Positions 23,789-34,759 of a DNA stretch of 64,000 bases are shown one piece after another. Origin of the DNA: Trichuris trichiura (taxonomy: Eukaryota; Nematoda; Enoplea; Trichinellida; Trichuridae); NCBI GenBank assembly GCA_037903355.1, contig JBAJFE010000014.1, forward strand, positions 1,550,001 to 1,614,000, given 5' to 3'. Every line of letters starts with the position of its first letter. Within the stretch, counting starts at the first letter, position 1. The notes beneath the pieces are model-generated. The model did no database searches. It was not told the origin of the DNA and worked only from the letters and a program-made list of their open reading frames with translations. The position numbers and the translations under genes are program-made.

Positions 23789-24450
23789 AATAATTGTCCA
23801 AAAAAGTTTGACGGTTCTGATAACGGAAGGGGCTACGCATTGATATAAAAGCTGTAACTATGCAGCGAGATTGTGAAAAATTTAAACTTAACACGTTCAG
23901 TGGTTGCTCGACAGAATTGATGCGTATAGTAACTGCTTCATGCAAATAAATTCATTTTATGCATGACTCATTATGACTCATCATTCTTATTCTCGATTTT
24001 AACTGTCATTTCCGACCAACGTGGCATCCTTAAGTCCTCCTATGTCATAAACTTCGTTCTTGAGTTATATTGAGGTGATTTTACCTACCAGGTATACATT
24101 GTCATTGGGTGATCTACTGAACCGGTAGGTCATGTTTCGCTTTGCTAAACTTTATAACTTCAGCTGCTGACTCTGTCCCATTGTTTTCGAAGTAGGTCAT
24201 CACGCATTGTCCAACGTTTCAACATTTTTGAGAACTGGCCAGTAAGCCGCTTGAAACGCGTAAGATTTGACTGCCGCTATTCTTCCTCTTCTTCTCGCAG
24301 GAGAGTCGTTAGGTTTTTTCTCTACTTGCCCGAAAACAATACAGCATCTTAAAATTAAACAAATTTGTTCTACTCGTAGTCATACTCTAAAACAGAGAAC
24401 ACCGGTTATGCGGTTATCCGTTTCACCGTCGTGTTGTGACTCTGCTGGCA

Positions 24451-24533
24451 ATTCTGTTCTGCCTTTACCTAAGCCTAAGTCCAGACGCAAGGCTTGTGCT
24501 TAGGTTCAGGCTTAGCCAAGGACAGAACAGGAC
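24451..24533. repeat. Imperfect inverted repeat with CTAAGCC motifs
   Basis: Left arm 24451-24479 (ATTCTGTTCTGCC, then CCTAAGCCTAAG) pairs with right arm 24498-24533 (CTTAGGTTCAGGCTTAG, then GGACAGAACAG). Related CTTAGGCTTAGG-type sequence followed by AGACAGAAGGAGAAC occurs at about 38130-38200, so this is probably a small dispersed palindromic element. Confidence 0.45.
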
Positions 24534-24666
24534 ATTCTGCATGCTCTCTAGTAATGGCAAAACAGTACGGCACATGCTTAACAGAAAGGAAGCACGCATT
24601 TCTCAAACATTAAGTTAGAAAAAATTGGTAATTTGTATTGTTCATCTTACCGTATGTTTACGAGTA

Positions 24667-26725
24667 TTTCGAAAGACAGGATGTCTTTTAACAGGCTTGA
24701 ATAGTTTCGTAGTAGATCTTCAGATTCACGGGTTTGGCCTGTTGGATGTATCTGTAAGTAAACTTCAGAATGCCCTACCAACGGATGGATGAGCAAGTTG
24801 TAAGAGAAAATACAGAGCAATTTGTATACCGTACGTTTCGGAACTGCTCGTGTTCCGTCGTCAGCAGTGTTGGGGAGAAGGTGTTTATTCGGTAAGGGGT
24901 TTATATAGCGCATGGGTACAATGGGTGTTTGATTAGTTGGGTAGGGCGCAGCATTGGAATTTATTAATCGGCGCAGCCCATACTTCACTAACCTCCACGC
25001 CATTGTCGCGATTGATAGTGGAGTTGCTCTGGATGTACAGAGCCTCCTTAATACGCCTAAGATGTAATAAGTTTTCGTGGCATATGATCTTCGGGTGCGG
25101 GTCGAGTGTGCACCGAGATGCGTGCTCAACGATCACTGAGGCACTTATCGCGTTCTCCATGGCTTTTCGAGGGTCCGTTGTCGGTGGACGCCCTCGGCCG
25201 GTGGCCTGTATCCCATTGAGTCTTCGTTCGGCGTTCTTGTATGTCAACACATTCTTCATGTGTTGGCCGAATCTCTTAAGTAAAGTGTTGCCCGTTTCTC
25301 CTATGTAGGAGGCGTTGCAACCACACTTTATTTGGTAAATGACACCGGGTCTGCTGTCAAAAGGAACCTTGATCTTGTCATTTCTCACAATCGAACGAAA
25401 ATTACATGAACTTTTAAATCTCACGTTGAAATTTAAGGAGCGCCCCAGTCTCCTGATTCGTTCACTTAAACCACTGTAGTAGGGAAGGAGCAGCACCGGG
25501 CGTTGTTGGTTATCAGGCGGGGACGGTGATGAAGGTTTATTTTGTTGGCACTGTTTAATAATGGAATTGATGAATTTACTGGGGTATCCGTTACTGCATA
25601 GTGTGTTATAAATGTGTCTTAATTCTGTATTTAAATATTCGGGGTCACAAACCGTTAGGGCTCTGTCAACCATCCCTTTAACTATACCTCTTTTAACTGA
25701 AATAGGGTGATGAGAAGAAAAGTTCAGGTGCCCGTCCGAGTGGGTGGGTTTCCTATAAACTGTTGTTTTTAACTTATTCCCTTGTTTAATGACTAAGACA
25801 TCTAGAAAAGGGAGTTTACAATTATTTTCCTTCTCAATGGTTAGCGTTATCTGGTTGGGGAAGAGACTGTTCAGGTGTTCCAAGAGAGTTTCTTCACTGC
25901 CTGATTTTATGATGGCAAAGATGTCGTCTACATATCTTTTGAAAATGATAGGAGGGGCACAGTCTTGCAGAGTGCTGAAGGCTTTTTCTTCGAGATGTTC
26001 CATGAAGATCTCCGCAAGTATGGGGGAGAGTGGACTGCCCATAGGCGCACCGTCCTTTTGTGAGAAGAAACTATCCTGGAATCTGAAGTAGTTGCCCTCG
26101 CGCATGCAGAACGACACTAATTTAACTATGTGGGTGGGGTTTAATTTCGTCCTCTGCAAGATGGTGTCGTCCGCATCTAACAGAGTCTGAAGCAAGTTGA
26201 TGGTATATTTTATGGGAACGCTTGTGAAAAGGTCTTTTACATCGTAACTGACCATGATGTCACCGGGCTGCATTTTTATGTCTTTTAGTGTGGAACAAAA
26301 TTCTTTACAATTTTTAACATTGGACTCACGTTTACCGGTTAGGGGTTGGATTATAGTTTTTAGATATGAACAAAGTCTTGAGGTGACACTATTAATGCTG
26401 GAGACAACTGGTCTTAGAGGGACCCCTGGTTTGTGGATTTTGGGAAGGCCGTAAAGTTCAGGGCACCTAGTGTTACTGATGTATGAGAGACTACGGTTTA
26501 TTTTAGAAATAATTGGGTCTTGGGGTTCATTGGCGAAGGAGTCTAACATATTTTGCAAAAGTTTTCAGGTCTTGTTTTATGGGACGGTAAACGGGGCTGC
26601 TGAGGAGCTCATTTATCTTTTGTGTGAAGATGTTCCTATCCAGTATAACAACCGTATTACCTTTGTCAGCCTTCGTAATCACAATGTCCGTTCCAGACTT
26701 CAGATTTTTAATGATCCCCCGTTCT
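24667..26725 (-). mobile_element. Penelope-like retroelement (RT plus GIY-YIG), 5'-truncated
   Basis: An uninterrupted minus frame at 24933-26558 encodes a reverse transcriptase (LYGLPKIHKPG; MVSYDVKDLFTSVP; GAPMGSPLSPILAEIFME; the YVDD box in FKRYVDDIFAI) fused to a C-terminal GIY-YIG nuclease (GVIYQIKCGCNASYIGETGN). This combination defines Penelope-like elements. The upstream RT segment (TDIVITKADKGNTVVILD) is present at about 26670-26730 but in another frame, so one frameshift lies near 26565 and the true N-terminus is missing. The insertion is flanked by GTTTACGAGTA at 24656-24666 and two tandem copies at 26726-26747, which I read as an 11-bp target duplication with an extra copy. The 3' non-coding part is 24667-24932. 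Confidence 0.92.
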
Positions 26726-26747
26726 GTTTACGAGTAGTTTACGAGTA

Positions 26748-27502
26748 GAACAAACCTGATTTTTGACAGGTTACTGTAATTTTTGCGCGCAAGTAAAGGA
26801 GAAAACCCAAGTCATTAGTATCAAAAGGCTCATACGCAGAGGAGCATCTGAACTGCTTATTAATCATCAGCTTCATCTATGAGGTTTAAAAGTTTAGGTA
26901 AATTTGGACGCTACTTTTCCTTGCGTGGCGAAATAAAACTCCCTATGAAGAGGGGCAGTGAAAACACTTACAGCAATGTAGAAGTATTAACATTTTGTTG
27001 GTTTATTGATGAGCCGCGATGTGGAACTATTCGCAGACTAGTGAGCCTTCACAGTTCATTGGCATCTTAGTGGGGGGTTGACTTTTTTCCTTTGTAAAAG
27101 TGAGAGCTGCATCTTTGCTCTTTGCTGAGTAGACATTTAAGATTGAATTTGACTATACCTTTTGAATAGTAATGCTCCAATGGGTCCATTGCTTCATCAA
27201 GAACGGGTGCGTAAATTTAAATTTTTAAACGTACATTAATATTTTCGAAGCTGACCGGTTGTAAAAAAAGTACATTTCGCTGCGGCGTGAACAGCACATG
27301 TTTCTGCCAAGTTATCTCATCTGTTGGCTGTATTAATCTTCAAACCATAAAGTGACAGCGAAGGCATTGTGGAATCCGTGTAAGCCAGTGAGGATACGAA
27401 ACCGATTTTCATTGGTTGTTGTCAATGTTTGTTCCCTATGTCCTTTGTTTAGCTCCACCGAACAAAGATCCTGGTAATCTGACGACAGCAGAACGCGGAG
27501 GG
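26748..27502. other. Intergenic, nothing recognised
   Basis: Between the Penelope insertion and the small gene at 27503. Only short unconvincing frames; no repeat ends or RNA genes seen. Confidence 0.5.
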
Positions 27503-27837
27503 ATGTCCTTCGAAACGTCAACTTATTATGGCCGCTTTCGTTACATCGACCTTCATCCCCGTACCATAAAGCTTTACAATGAATACCAGATGCTCATTAC
27601 TCATCAGTACGATCAGAGGTATGCTTCAAAACTTTCCATTCATTTAACTGCGGATAGGCAGGCTACATTCTCTAACTTTTTAGTATGTTTGAAATTTAGC
27701 GGTTCGTACGAAGTGTACAGATTCTAGCCGTTTCGTATAGCATATTTTTACAGGCGCACAAATGCTTTCTGGGCACTGCCGTCTATCTCAGTAATGTTGT
27801 GTGGGCCAGCATAGCTTTTCTAATCGCGAAAGGTTAA
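27503..27837 (+). CDS. Candidate two-exon small membrane protein (87 aa), unknown
   Basis: Exon 1 is 27503-27682, ending at a strong donor (GTATGT). Exon 2 is 27754-27837 after an acceptor TTTTTACAG; both junctions are phase 0, and the 71-nt intron is typical for this genome. The N-terminal 60 residues are polar (STYYGRFRYIDLHPRT). Exon 2 encodes a single hydrophobic segment (GTAVYLSNVVWASIAFLIAK) and stops, suggesting a C-terminally anchored protein. The STYYGRFR-PRT part faintly recalls sideroflexin N-termini, but the length and the rest do not fit. Upstream in-frame sequence could extend the start. Confidence 0.4.
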
Positions 27838-28374
27838 AGAAAAAAGGTAACTGATTAAAAGGTGCCACTGTAATTGAATAATTGACTAAACTAGATTGGA
27901 AATTAAAAATAAAGCTTAAAGGTTTCGGAGAAGAGAAAAGTTATGAAAATAAATAGGGAGCGCGAAAATAGATGAAGGGGATTATGCAAACAAACAAACA
28001 AACAGTGAGGTGAGAAGGAGTAACAAGAAGAACTTTTGTTTTGTTCTAACTGTTGGTTTATGTGTAACGCTTCCATTGCCTTCTGCTCCCACCATCTGTC
28101 TTCACTACCTTTCCCTCTTCCGAATCCCGAAACTTTTATTTAAATCCCTTTTGTACTTTTATGAACTATTAAGTTATTTTTGTACTTTTTATCAGCCACC
28201 CTCTTCAAACTTTCCAAATTAAAAAGGTCATCCCGCTTGGCATTCCGTCCGTGTGCCAAGAAACGAAAGCCTCGTGAACTTCTTGCACAGTAAAAGCCGT
28301 CTCTTCACTTTAGTTGTCAAACGAAACTAAAAGTCTGAGCGTGAATGCGGACTTAGCATTTTTGTCTTTTAAAG

Positions 28375-29938
28375 GTTTATTCCTGAGCGCCACTTGCTGT
28401 TGGGCCCAGATCTTGCCGCTTCGCATTTCATTGTTCACCGCGGAGGGGCCGTAAAGTTCGTCGGTGACGATAGATGGCACTGCAAGAATGCCAAGGGCGA
28501 ATATATTCTTCCGGGGCGTCAGATACCAGGTTAGTATTTTTTTTAAGTTCCTGTTTGAATATTCAGAAATTGATTCCCTTCCCGGTCTTGAATAGTTGCT
28601 ATCAGTGCTAGGTAACAAAAACTCTCCGGCTTGATGGGCAATTGTCCAAGAACGTAAGCAGAAAGTAATAGTCATGTGCATATACTATTAGGGTTTTTGG
28701 AACTCTTTTTTGTAATTGAAATATGCGCATAATTCTGTCAGTGTTGGAAATAACCGCTTCTCCATTGCCTCGTTTCGACAACGCTGTTGTCCCTTTTTCA
28801 AGAGTCATATTTTAAAGTATGCATATCGCAACTTGGTAGCTGGAAAACAGTTTCTTTCATTATTGCATGTTCGGATAGTTTTATGTTAGAAAAAAAATTG
28901 TCCATGTCGAAGTTCTCAGCAGATTTTGTGCGAAATTTCAGATTTGCGAGTGGAAGGCATCGACGCCTCAAACACTGCTTTGATGTTTGAAGGTTTGGAG
29001 AATTTTGGTTTGTACATTTCGTCCGTATCGTCCTGGCAGCTTTGCAAAGTTCAAAATTTCAGCTGACCTCGAGCAGCTTCGCTTCCTAAGTCTTCGCGGT
29101 TGCAAGTTCATAAACGATTTCTGCATGTCGCAAATGCGCCAGTTTGAAGGCACTCTGGAATTTTTGGACCTGAGCGATTGCAAGAAAGTTTCCGCTGATG
29201 GTCTTAGTGCACTCAGCTGTCTTAAGTGAGAAACTCTTTCGGTGTGACTTTTCTGCACTCAATTTTATTTTAACGTTCAATGACAGGAAACTAAAATTCT
29301 TGCGAATAGAAGGAATGGATGATGTGAAAAACATTGCCCTTGCCGCTCTTCGTCTTGAAGACTCAATACCACAGTTAAGAGTAATAGGACTGGACTACGA
29401 CTTGGCGCTTGACAACTGGGAAAAGCAATTAAGGCTTTTATCCCATAAAAATGTCGTCCAAGATGCTAAAGGGAATGCCTTTCTGAAGGACGACCTTGGC
29501 GAACTTTACTACGTGAGCGGCAATGTCCCGGTGCAACCTGCTTTGGCAGAAGATAAGTTGCCAATTTTTGTGAGCACTATTCGAAAGGACCCTCCAACTC
29601 TGCCTTTGGAGACTACCGAAGAGATAAATCGAATGTCCGATGGCAGGTTGAAGCACCTGTTGGCGGGCTCTCCTTCCGGTGAATGGACGCAAGAGACTGA
29701 ACGCGTTTTGCAGGTTGATGCAAGGCGTTTATTTGACGAGGGAAAAATGATTCATCCTTTTATGGAACCGTGCCAACCCGAGGATACAAGCTGGAAGGCT
29801 CGGTTGGAGCATTTTGCCAGGCGGATAGAATTGTTGGAAGAAGACGAAACCTTATCTAACTTGGTTACGGCGCCGAGAAAGACGGAAAGCCAACCAGCGT
29901 TGTCACCCAGTGAACCTCCAAGATCAGTTGTAAGTTAA
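28375..29938 (+). CDS. DMAC2: Distal membrane-arm assembly component 2-like (complex I assembly factor)
   Basis: Exons 28375-28529, 28942-29007, 29063-29225 and 29287-29938 join in consistent phase. The first gives HFIVHRGGAVKFVGDDRWH, matching the conserved GGAVKF block of DMAC2/ATP5SL. Next come LRVEGIDAS-NTALMFEGLENF and leucine-rich repeats (LRFLSLRGCKFINDFCM, LEFLDLSDCKKVSADGL, LKFLRIEGMDDVKN), then a family-like end (LRVIGLDYDLALDNWE). A C-terminal tail of about 160 residues beyond this is longer than in vertebrate homologues. DMAC2 helps assemble the distal membrane arm of mitochondrial complex I. The 5' exon with the start codon and targeting sequence was not found; phase shows that one must precede 28375. 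The 412-nt intron 28530-28941 is unusually long for this gene. Confidence 0.8.
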
Positions 29939-30064
29939 AAATGAATAAAGTTGAAGTTGCGCTGTTTTTTCGTTCCGCGGTTTTCGGCCGTTCCATATTC
30001 TCCAGTCCTAACGCAACCGTGCGTATCCGTTACTATTTTTTATACGGCAGATCATTTTTGTACA

Positions 30065-31629
30065 ATGTCTCAAAGCGCTCCAGCAAAATCTACATGTACC
30101 ACTTGCCGTTTGACTTTTGAATCGAGCCAGCTACAGCGTGCCCACCATCAGTCTGAATGGCACTTGTACAACATGCGTCGAAAGATGGCATGCCTGGAGC
30201 CAATTCCATTGGAAGAATTTGAAAAAAAAGCGGCAGAGTTTAGACAGGTGCGTTGCGCGCAAGTTGTTTTCGTTTTCTCAGCTTAAATTAGTTGTAGACG
30301 CCGATGCGCCTAGCGGCAGAGCATTTATGTAAATTATGCAACAAGCGTTTCCATTCATTCGAAAGTTACGGTGATCATTTGCAGTCAAAGCGGCACGTCG
30401 AAAATGTTAAAACACGGAAGGAGGTGCCTGCGTTGTTCGCCAGCTTTGTTTTTGTTTTAACTGTTTATCTCTTTTTTCAGAAGCAGATAGTCCAAGAGAA
30501 TTCAAGTTCTGTCTTCACTCCATGTAAGTTGATTTGAAAAAGCGGTTTGCAGTAATAGACCAACATTTTTCTTTGACCAGCGAGGAATCTGGCAAACCGC
30601 CATCTCTAAGCATAATAATAGAATTCAGAGTTAATATAGGACGTTGTTTTGAATTTGAAACCGTTGAAAGACGAATCTATTGGTGTAATTATTTTCTGAC
30701 AGCTTTTAAATTGTAATTAGACCATTGGTTAAAATGTTTATGTTTTTCAGCAAAAACAGCATCTGTTGTTAAGGAGGCCGCTGTTGTTCAAATATGTCTT
30801 TTTTGCTCTACAATTTCTCGGGACTTGGAAAGGAACTTGGAGCATATGTCTATTGGGCATGGTTTTTTCATTCCTGACGTAAATTACTGTATTTCCTTGG
30901 AGGGACTGCTAACTTACCTGCGTAAGTCATTTGCACAGCTGCTTTATACGGTAAGTTGGACCTTGACGCACGTTTCAGACGATAAAGTGGCCACGGATCA
31001 TCTGTGTCTTTGGTGCAGTGACAAAAGCAAACCATTCCAGTCTCTCGCTGCTGCGCAGACTCATATGAGGGACAAAGGCCACTGCAAAGTATTCCATTAC
31101 GGTGATGCAATAGCTGAATTGGCGGACTTCTACGACTACAGGTTTGCAATTCTTCTCCTTTTGCTCTACCTAAAATGCCTGCTTCAGGAAGAAACAGGAG
31201 GAGGATGAAGATACTGACGAACAAGCTGATACAGATTCAGATTCCGATGATTCAGACCTTGACTTTGCCGTTGTTGACGACGACGGATATCAGCTCTACC
31301 TTCCGTCAGGTATTTGGCGGTCATTATTGGCGCTGGAAATATGGACGCGTTTTTCAGGAGCGGTTGCCGGGCATAGATCGCTGTTTCGTTACTATCAACA
31401 AAATCTCCGCCCGCAAGTTACTACAAACCCTTGCGATAGCAGGCAAAGAATCAGACGCATTATGGATCGCTACAGAAGGCTAGGATGGAATGCCTCTTCT
31501 AAGGCGGCTGCCGTTGTTAGGGCGAAAGATCAGAAGTTTATCATGAGATGTCAAGCGAAGGCGCATCTTCGCGTTGGCTTGAAGAGCAACGCGTTGCAGC
31601 GGCATTTCCGCAAGCAGGTTACTTATTAA
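30065..31629 (+). CDS. ZNF622: Zinc finger protein 622 / Rei1-like 60S biogenesis factor
   Basis: Seven exons in consistent phase: 30065-30247, 30298-30423, 30481-30523, 30751-30921, 30979-31141, 31188-31309, 31358-31629. The first two encode the paired C2H2 fingers of the family (CTTCRLTFESSQLQRAHHQS and CKLCNKRFHSFESYGDHLQS). Exons 4 and 5 carry two more (CLFCSTISRDLERNLEHM; CLWCSDKSKPFQSLAAAQTH) and the FYDYR motif. An acidic D/E run follows, then AGHRSLFRYYQQN and the basic C-terminus LKSNALQRHFRKQV. Yeast Rei1 and animal ZNF622 act in late cytoplasmic 60S maturation, releasing Arx1-type export factors. The start is the first ATG before the first finger. It follows DMAC2 on the same strand with only about 130 bp between. 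Confidence 0.95.
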
Positions 31630-33752
31630 ACGGAGAGGTATTTGATCAGCAAGACAAGTGAATAGAAGCGGTTCAAGTTGCTTTGTGTTGTTTGATTGAG
31701 AGCGGTATAACAGTGGGTATTTAAAATTTTAAGGTTGATGCAAGTCCTTTTACATAATCAAGCTGAGTATCGTTTTTTATTTCTATCTTAAAAATCATGC
31801 ATACGTAGCAGTTTTTAATGCAGAAATGAAAAATGAATAAACTTTAGCGATTATATTATTTTTTTACGGAAAGAAACGCGGAATGTACTGACTAACGTTA
31901 GCTAGTTCAACCGCTGACGGCGGGCGACAGTGTACCACCCGAAAGCTCGGGTAATTTCTTATTTCTCGACAGATCATTTATCGTATCGTAAATACGCAAA
32001 CCCTCTTCATCGTAAGAGTTTACTATCTCGTAAAGAAAAGCTGTGCTCAATGCTGCTGCTCATTAGTGTAGCAGATCGATAAAGTTGCAGCTTATTTCAA
32101 ATGGTTTAACTTGCAAGTGAGATAGGTGCAGCTTTAGAAACTCTGTTAATTCCAATAGTAGCAGATAAATTCGAAGTTGAAGGGAACGACGTGTTATCTT
32201 GTTTAGCGCTTAAAATAACCCTTGCTTCATCTTCTATTGAAGGCAGTAGACCGCTGTTGTAGATTTATTCAACATAGAGTAACGATAAGCTTGGAATAGA
32301 AGTATTAAATCCCAAAATTGTTAATATGATTCCCTTAATGACTTTGTAGTTTATTTCTAACCTATCAGTGATAGAATGGGACATCTACTCGTTTTATTTT
32401 AATTGTAAGCTGCTATTTTAAGAATTTTGTAATTTTTGCCCCAGGGTTGATGATTAGGTCAGAACAATGGAAATGGGATTGCTTTGAAGTTGTTATAGCA
32501 TTAGCATTTATGTCAATATGCAAATAAGTACCGATTCATGTTTCTTAACTGACGCTGCTTTGACGCGATATGGTTCTGGTTTTGTAAAGACATTTTCTTG
32601 CTGGTCTATATAACGTAGGCATTCCACAGTTGCTTTTTATTCTTTAAAAAACATCGGTAATGTAACTTTGTTTTTGTTCTTTTTAAACTTCCACCCTTGC
32701 GGAGACTTGCATGCCCTCATTCACTGGTTTCGATGTGGAATGCCGTTGCTTGCCAGCGATGCATACTGTAATGTCTACAAAAAAAAGTTGTAGCCTTAAG
32801 CGTTTTGTTTTCTACGCAACTTTTCAGGACTCAACAACTCTCATTTCCTGTCAAAATTCTTAGTGAAGTTTTACTGGTCTTATCCTCCATTCGGTATGCT
32901 CATAGGCAATGAGCCGCTGTACAAACTGGTTTGATTCGCATAAAAGCGACGAAATACGCAGCTGAAAGCTATTGTTGTTAACTTTACGCAATACTTTTTG
33001 GAACTAGTAGGTTTCAACCTTAAAACAAGCCGGATAGTAATTTCTCAGGCTTCACCTGCACGCAGCTTAGTCTGCCAACGCTGTTTTATCAATGTCAAAT
33101 CGCAGCGCTTTATTTTTTCCATTAACAAAAAAAGTATCTCATACATATAACGTTAAACACGTTTACAGACATTTCGGTTCGATTTTACAAGTTTTTTCAT
33201 GGGAGAGTTCCACTTTGCAGGCAGTCCGTCAGGTTGCCGTAATGTTGTCGCTCCCAAAAGACTTTCGTTACCGCACTGCATTCGGCATAGAGATGGACCA
33301 AGAGAGTCGAACGGTGATACATTAATTGAAAACAATAAACCTTTGCCACCAGATAAACAATGACGAATAAAGCTCAGGGTAGGCACGAAGGTTTTCAAAG
33401 CCATTGTATAGGACAAAGTAAACTTAGCATGGTTGATCAAACGGCGGCAGGCAAGCATTTACTATGTATCGATCCCCAAAGGGTGAAATACACGTGGAAT
33501 GTTTCGTCAATAGTTAGGCTTCCTTTTCATTACCGTTGAAAACACAAAGCTTTCAGAGGCAACTGTGCTCCGTCATTAACTTGTAGCACGAACCTGTGTA
33601 CAACGCGTGTTTCGCCGTAAATGTAACGAAGAGAAAGTGCAAAATCTCTCGTTACGAAAGAATTAGTTTTCCAATAAATTTGAATCTGAAATTTTATTTT
33701 TTAAAAAATAGGACAGTAGTACGTTGTGTAGGGTATAGAATATTGTATTTAC
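31630..33752. other. Intergenic, nothing recognised
   Basis: About 2.1 kb after the ZNF622 stop. AT-rich, with short frames (for example 33092-33325, +) lacking any recognisable domain. A polyadenylation signal AATAAA-like string follows the gene, but none stands out as unique. Confidence 0.5.
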
Positions 33753-34173
33753 AAAATGCGCATATGAAAGCAAACAGTATGACGTGAAAAAGGGTTGGAT
33801 AATGACGTCTTAATTTTGTTCAAAAATGATTAAACACTCAAAAGTCAATGGAATTTTATTGTTATTGTATGGTGCCGCTATTTCAGTCAACAAGGTTTTT
33901 GACTCCGGAGCTTTCTGGTCAAGTCTTAACCCATCTTCGGCAGATACGCAGAGAGAATATTAATCTATTCTTTCTGTCTGTCGGCTGAAGACTGGTTTAA
34001 GGCCTAACCTGAAAGCTCCGGAGTCAAAAACCTTGTTGAATAAAATAGCGGTACCATACAATAACAACAAAATTCCATTGACTTTTGAGTGTTTAATCAT
34101 TTTTGAACAAAATTAAAACGTCATTATCCAACCCTTTTTCACGTCATACTGTTTGCTTTCATATGCGCATTTT
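33753..34173. mobile_element. Fold-back element with 163-bp inverted arms
   Basis: Left arm 33753-33915 starts AAAATGCGCATATGAAAGC and ends GACTCCGGAGCTTTC. Right arm 34011-34173 is its reverse complement with only scattered mismatches. The 95-bp spacer (33916-34010) itself contains a weaker nested inverted repeat (AACCCATCTTCGGC against GGCTGAAGACTGGTT). No coding capacity. Outside the arms I saw no clear target duplication. Confidence 0.88.
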
Positions 34174-34759
34174 CTTTCCCATTAACGCGTGCAGTGGCCT
34201 TTATGGTTACTCTTCTTAGTCAACCCAATGGTCTCCTGTTTTTACAATGAACATTACGTATTGTTATACGCGGAAGTGGGTGGTTGTTTGACGGCTTCGT
34301 TCGAGCTTAGGTTTCGCTCGCAAGTGACTGTTCTATCTTGTTTGATTAAAACAAGCGAATTTTAGCAGTCTTGGCGAGTACCTTTCAGTAGTTGCGTATA
34401 GTACTTTGTTTTCTTTTCGCCACCTGTTGAGACCCAAGAATCCAGCCTGGAAGTATAAAACGCTGAAACAGGACCGTCCTTGTTAACATGCATCAATGTT
34501 TCGATTCTTAATTGTCTGCCTTTTATCTGCTGAAGCAACAGTAAGCGCTAACGTTTGTTGCGTTTTGACATGACGCTTTCTCTCTGTACTCCTTGCTTTG
34601 AGCTCCTTGATTTGTACTTTATTTTTCTCATTAGCGGATATGTTATCCAACTGAGAAAGCATGTATTTGGTAGCTTTCAATTAGTGTGCAGTCTGAACTT
34701 GTAATTGTTAGCTATTGTTACATTACCTAAATGTTAACAAGTACACTGCCTTCTTGTAG

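Noticed and set aside
30951..30978. Alternative ZNF622 donor at GTAAGTTGG
   Set aside because: It gives the wrong phase for the next finger exon; the earlier donor at 30922 keeps the frame.
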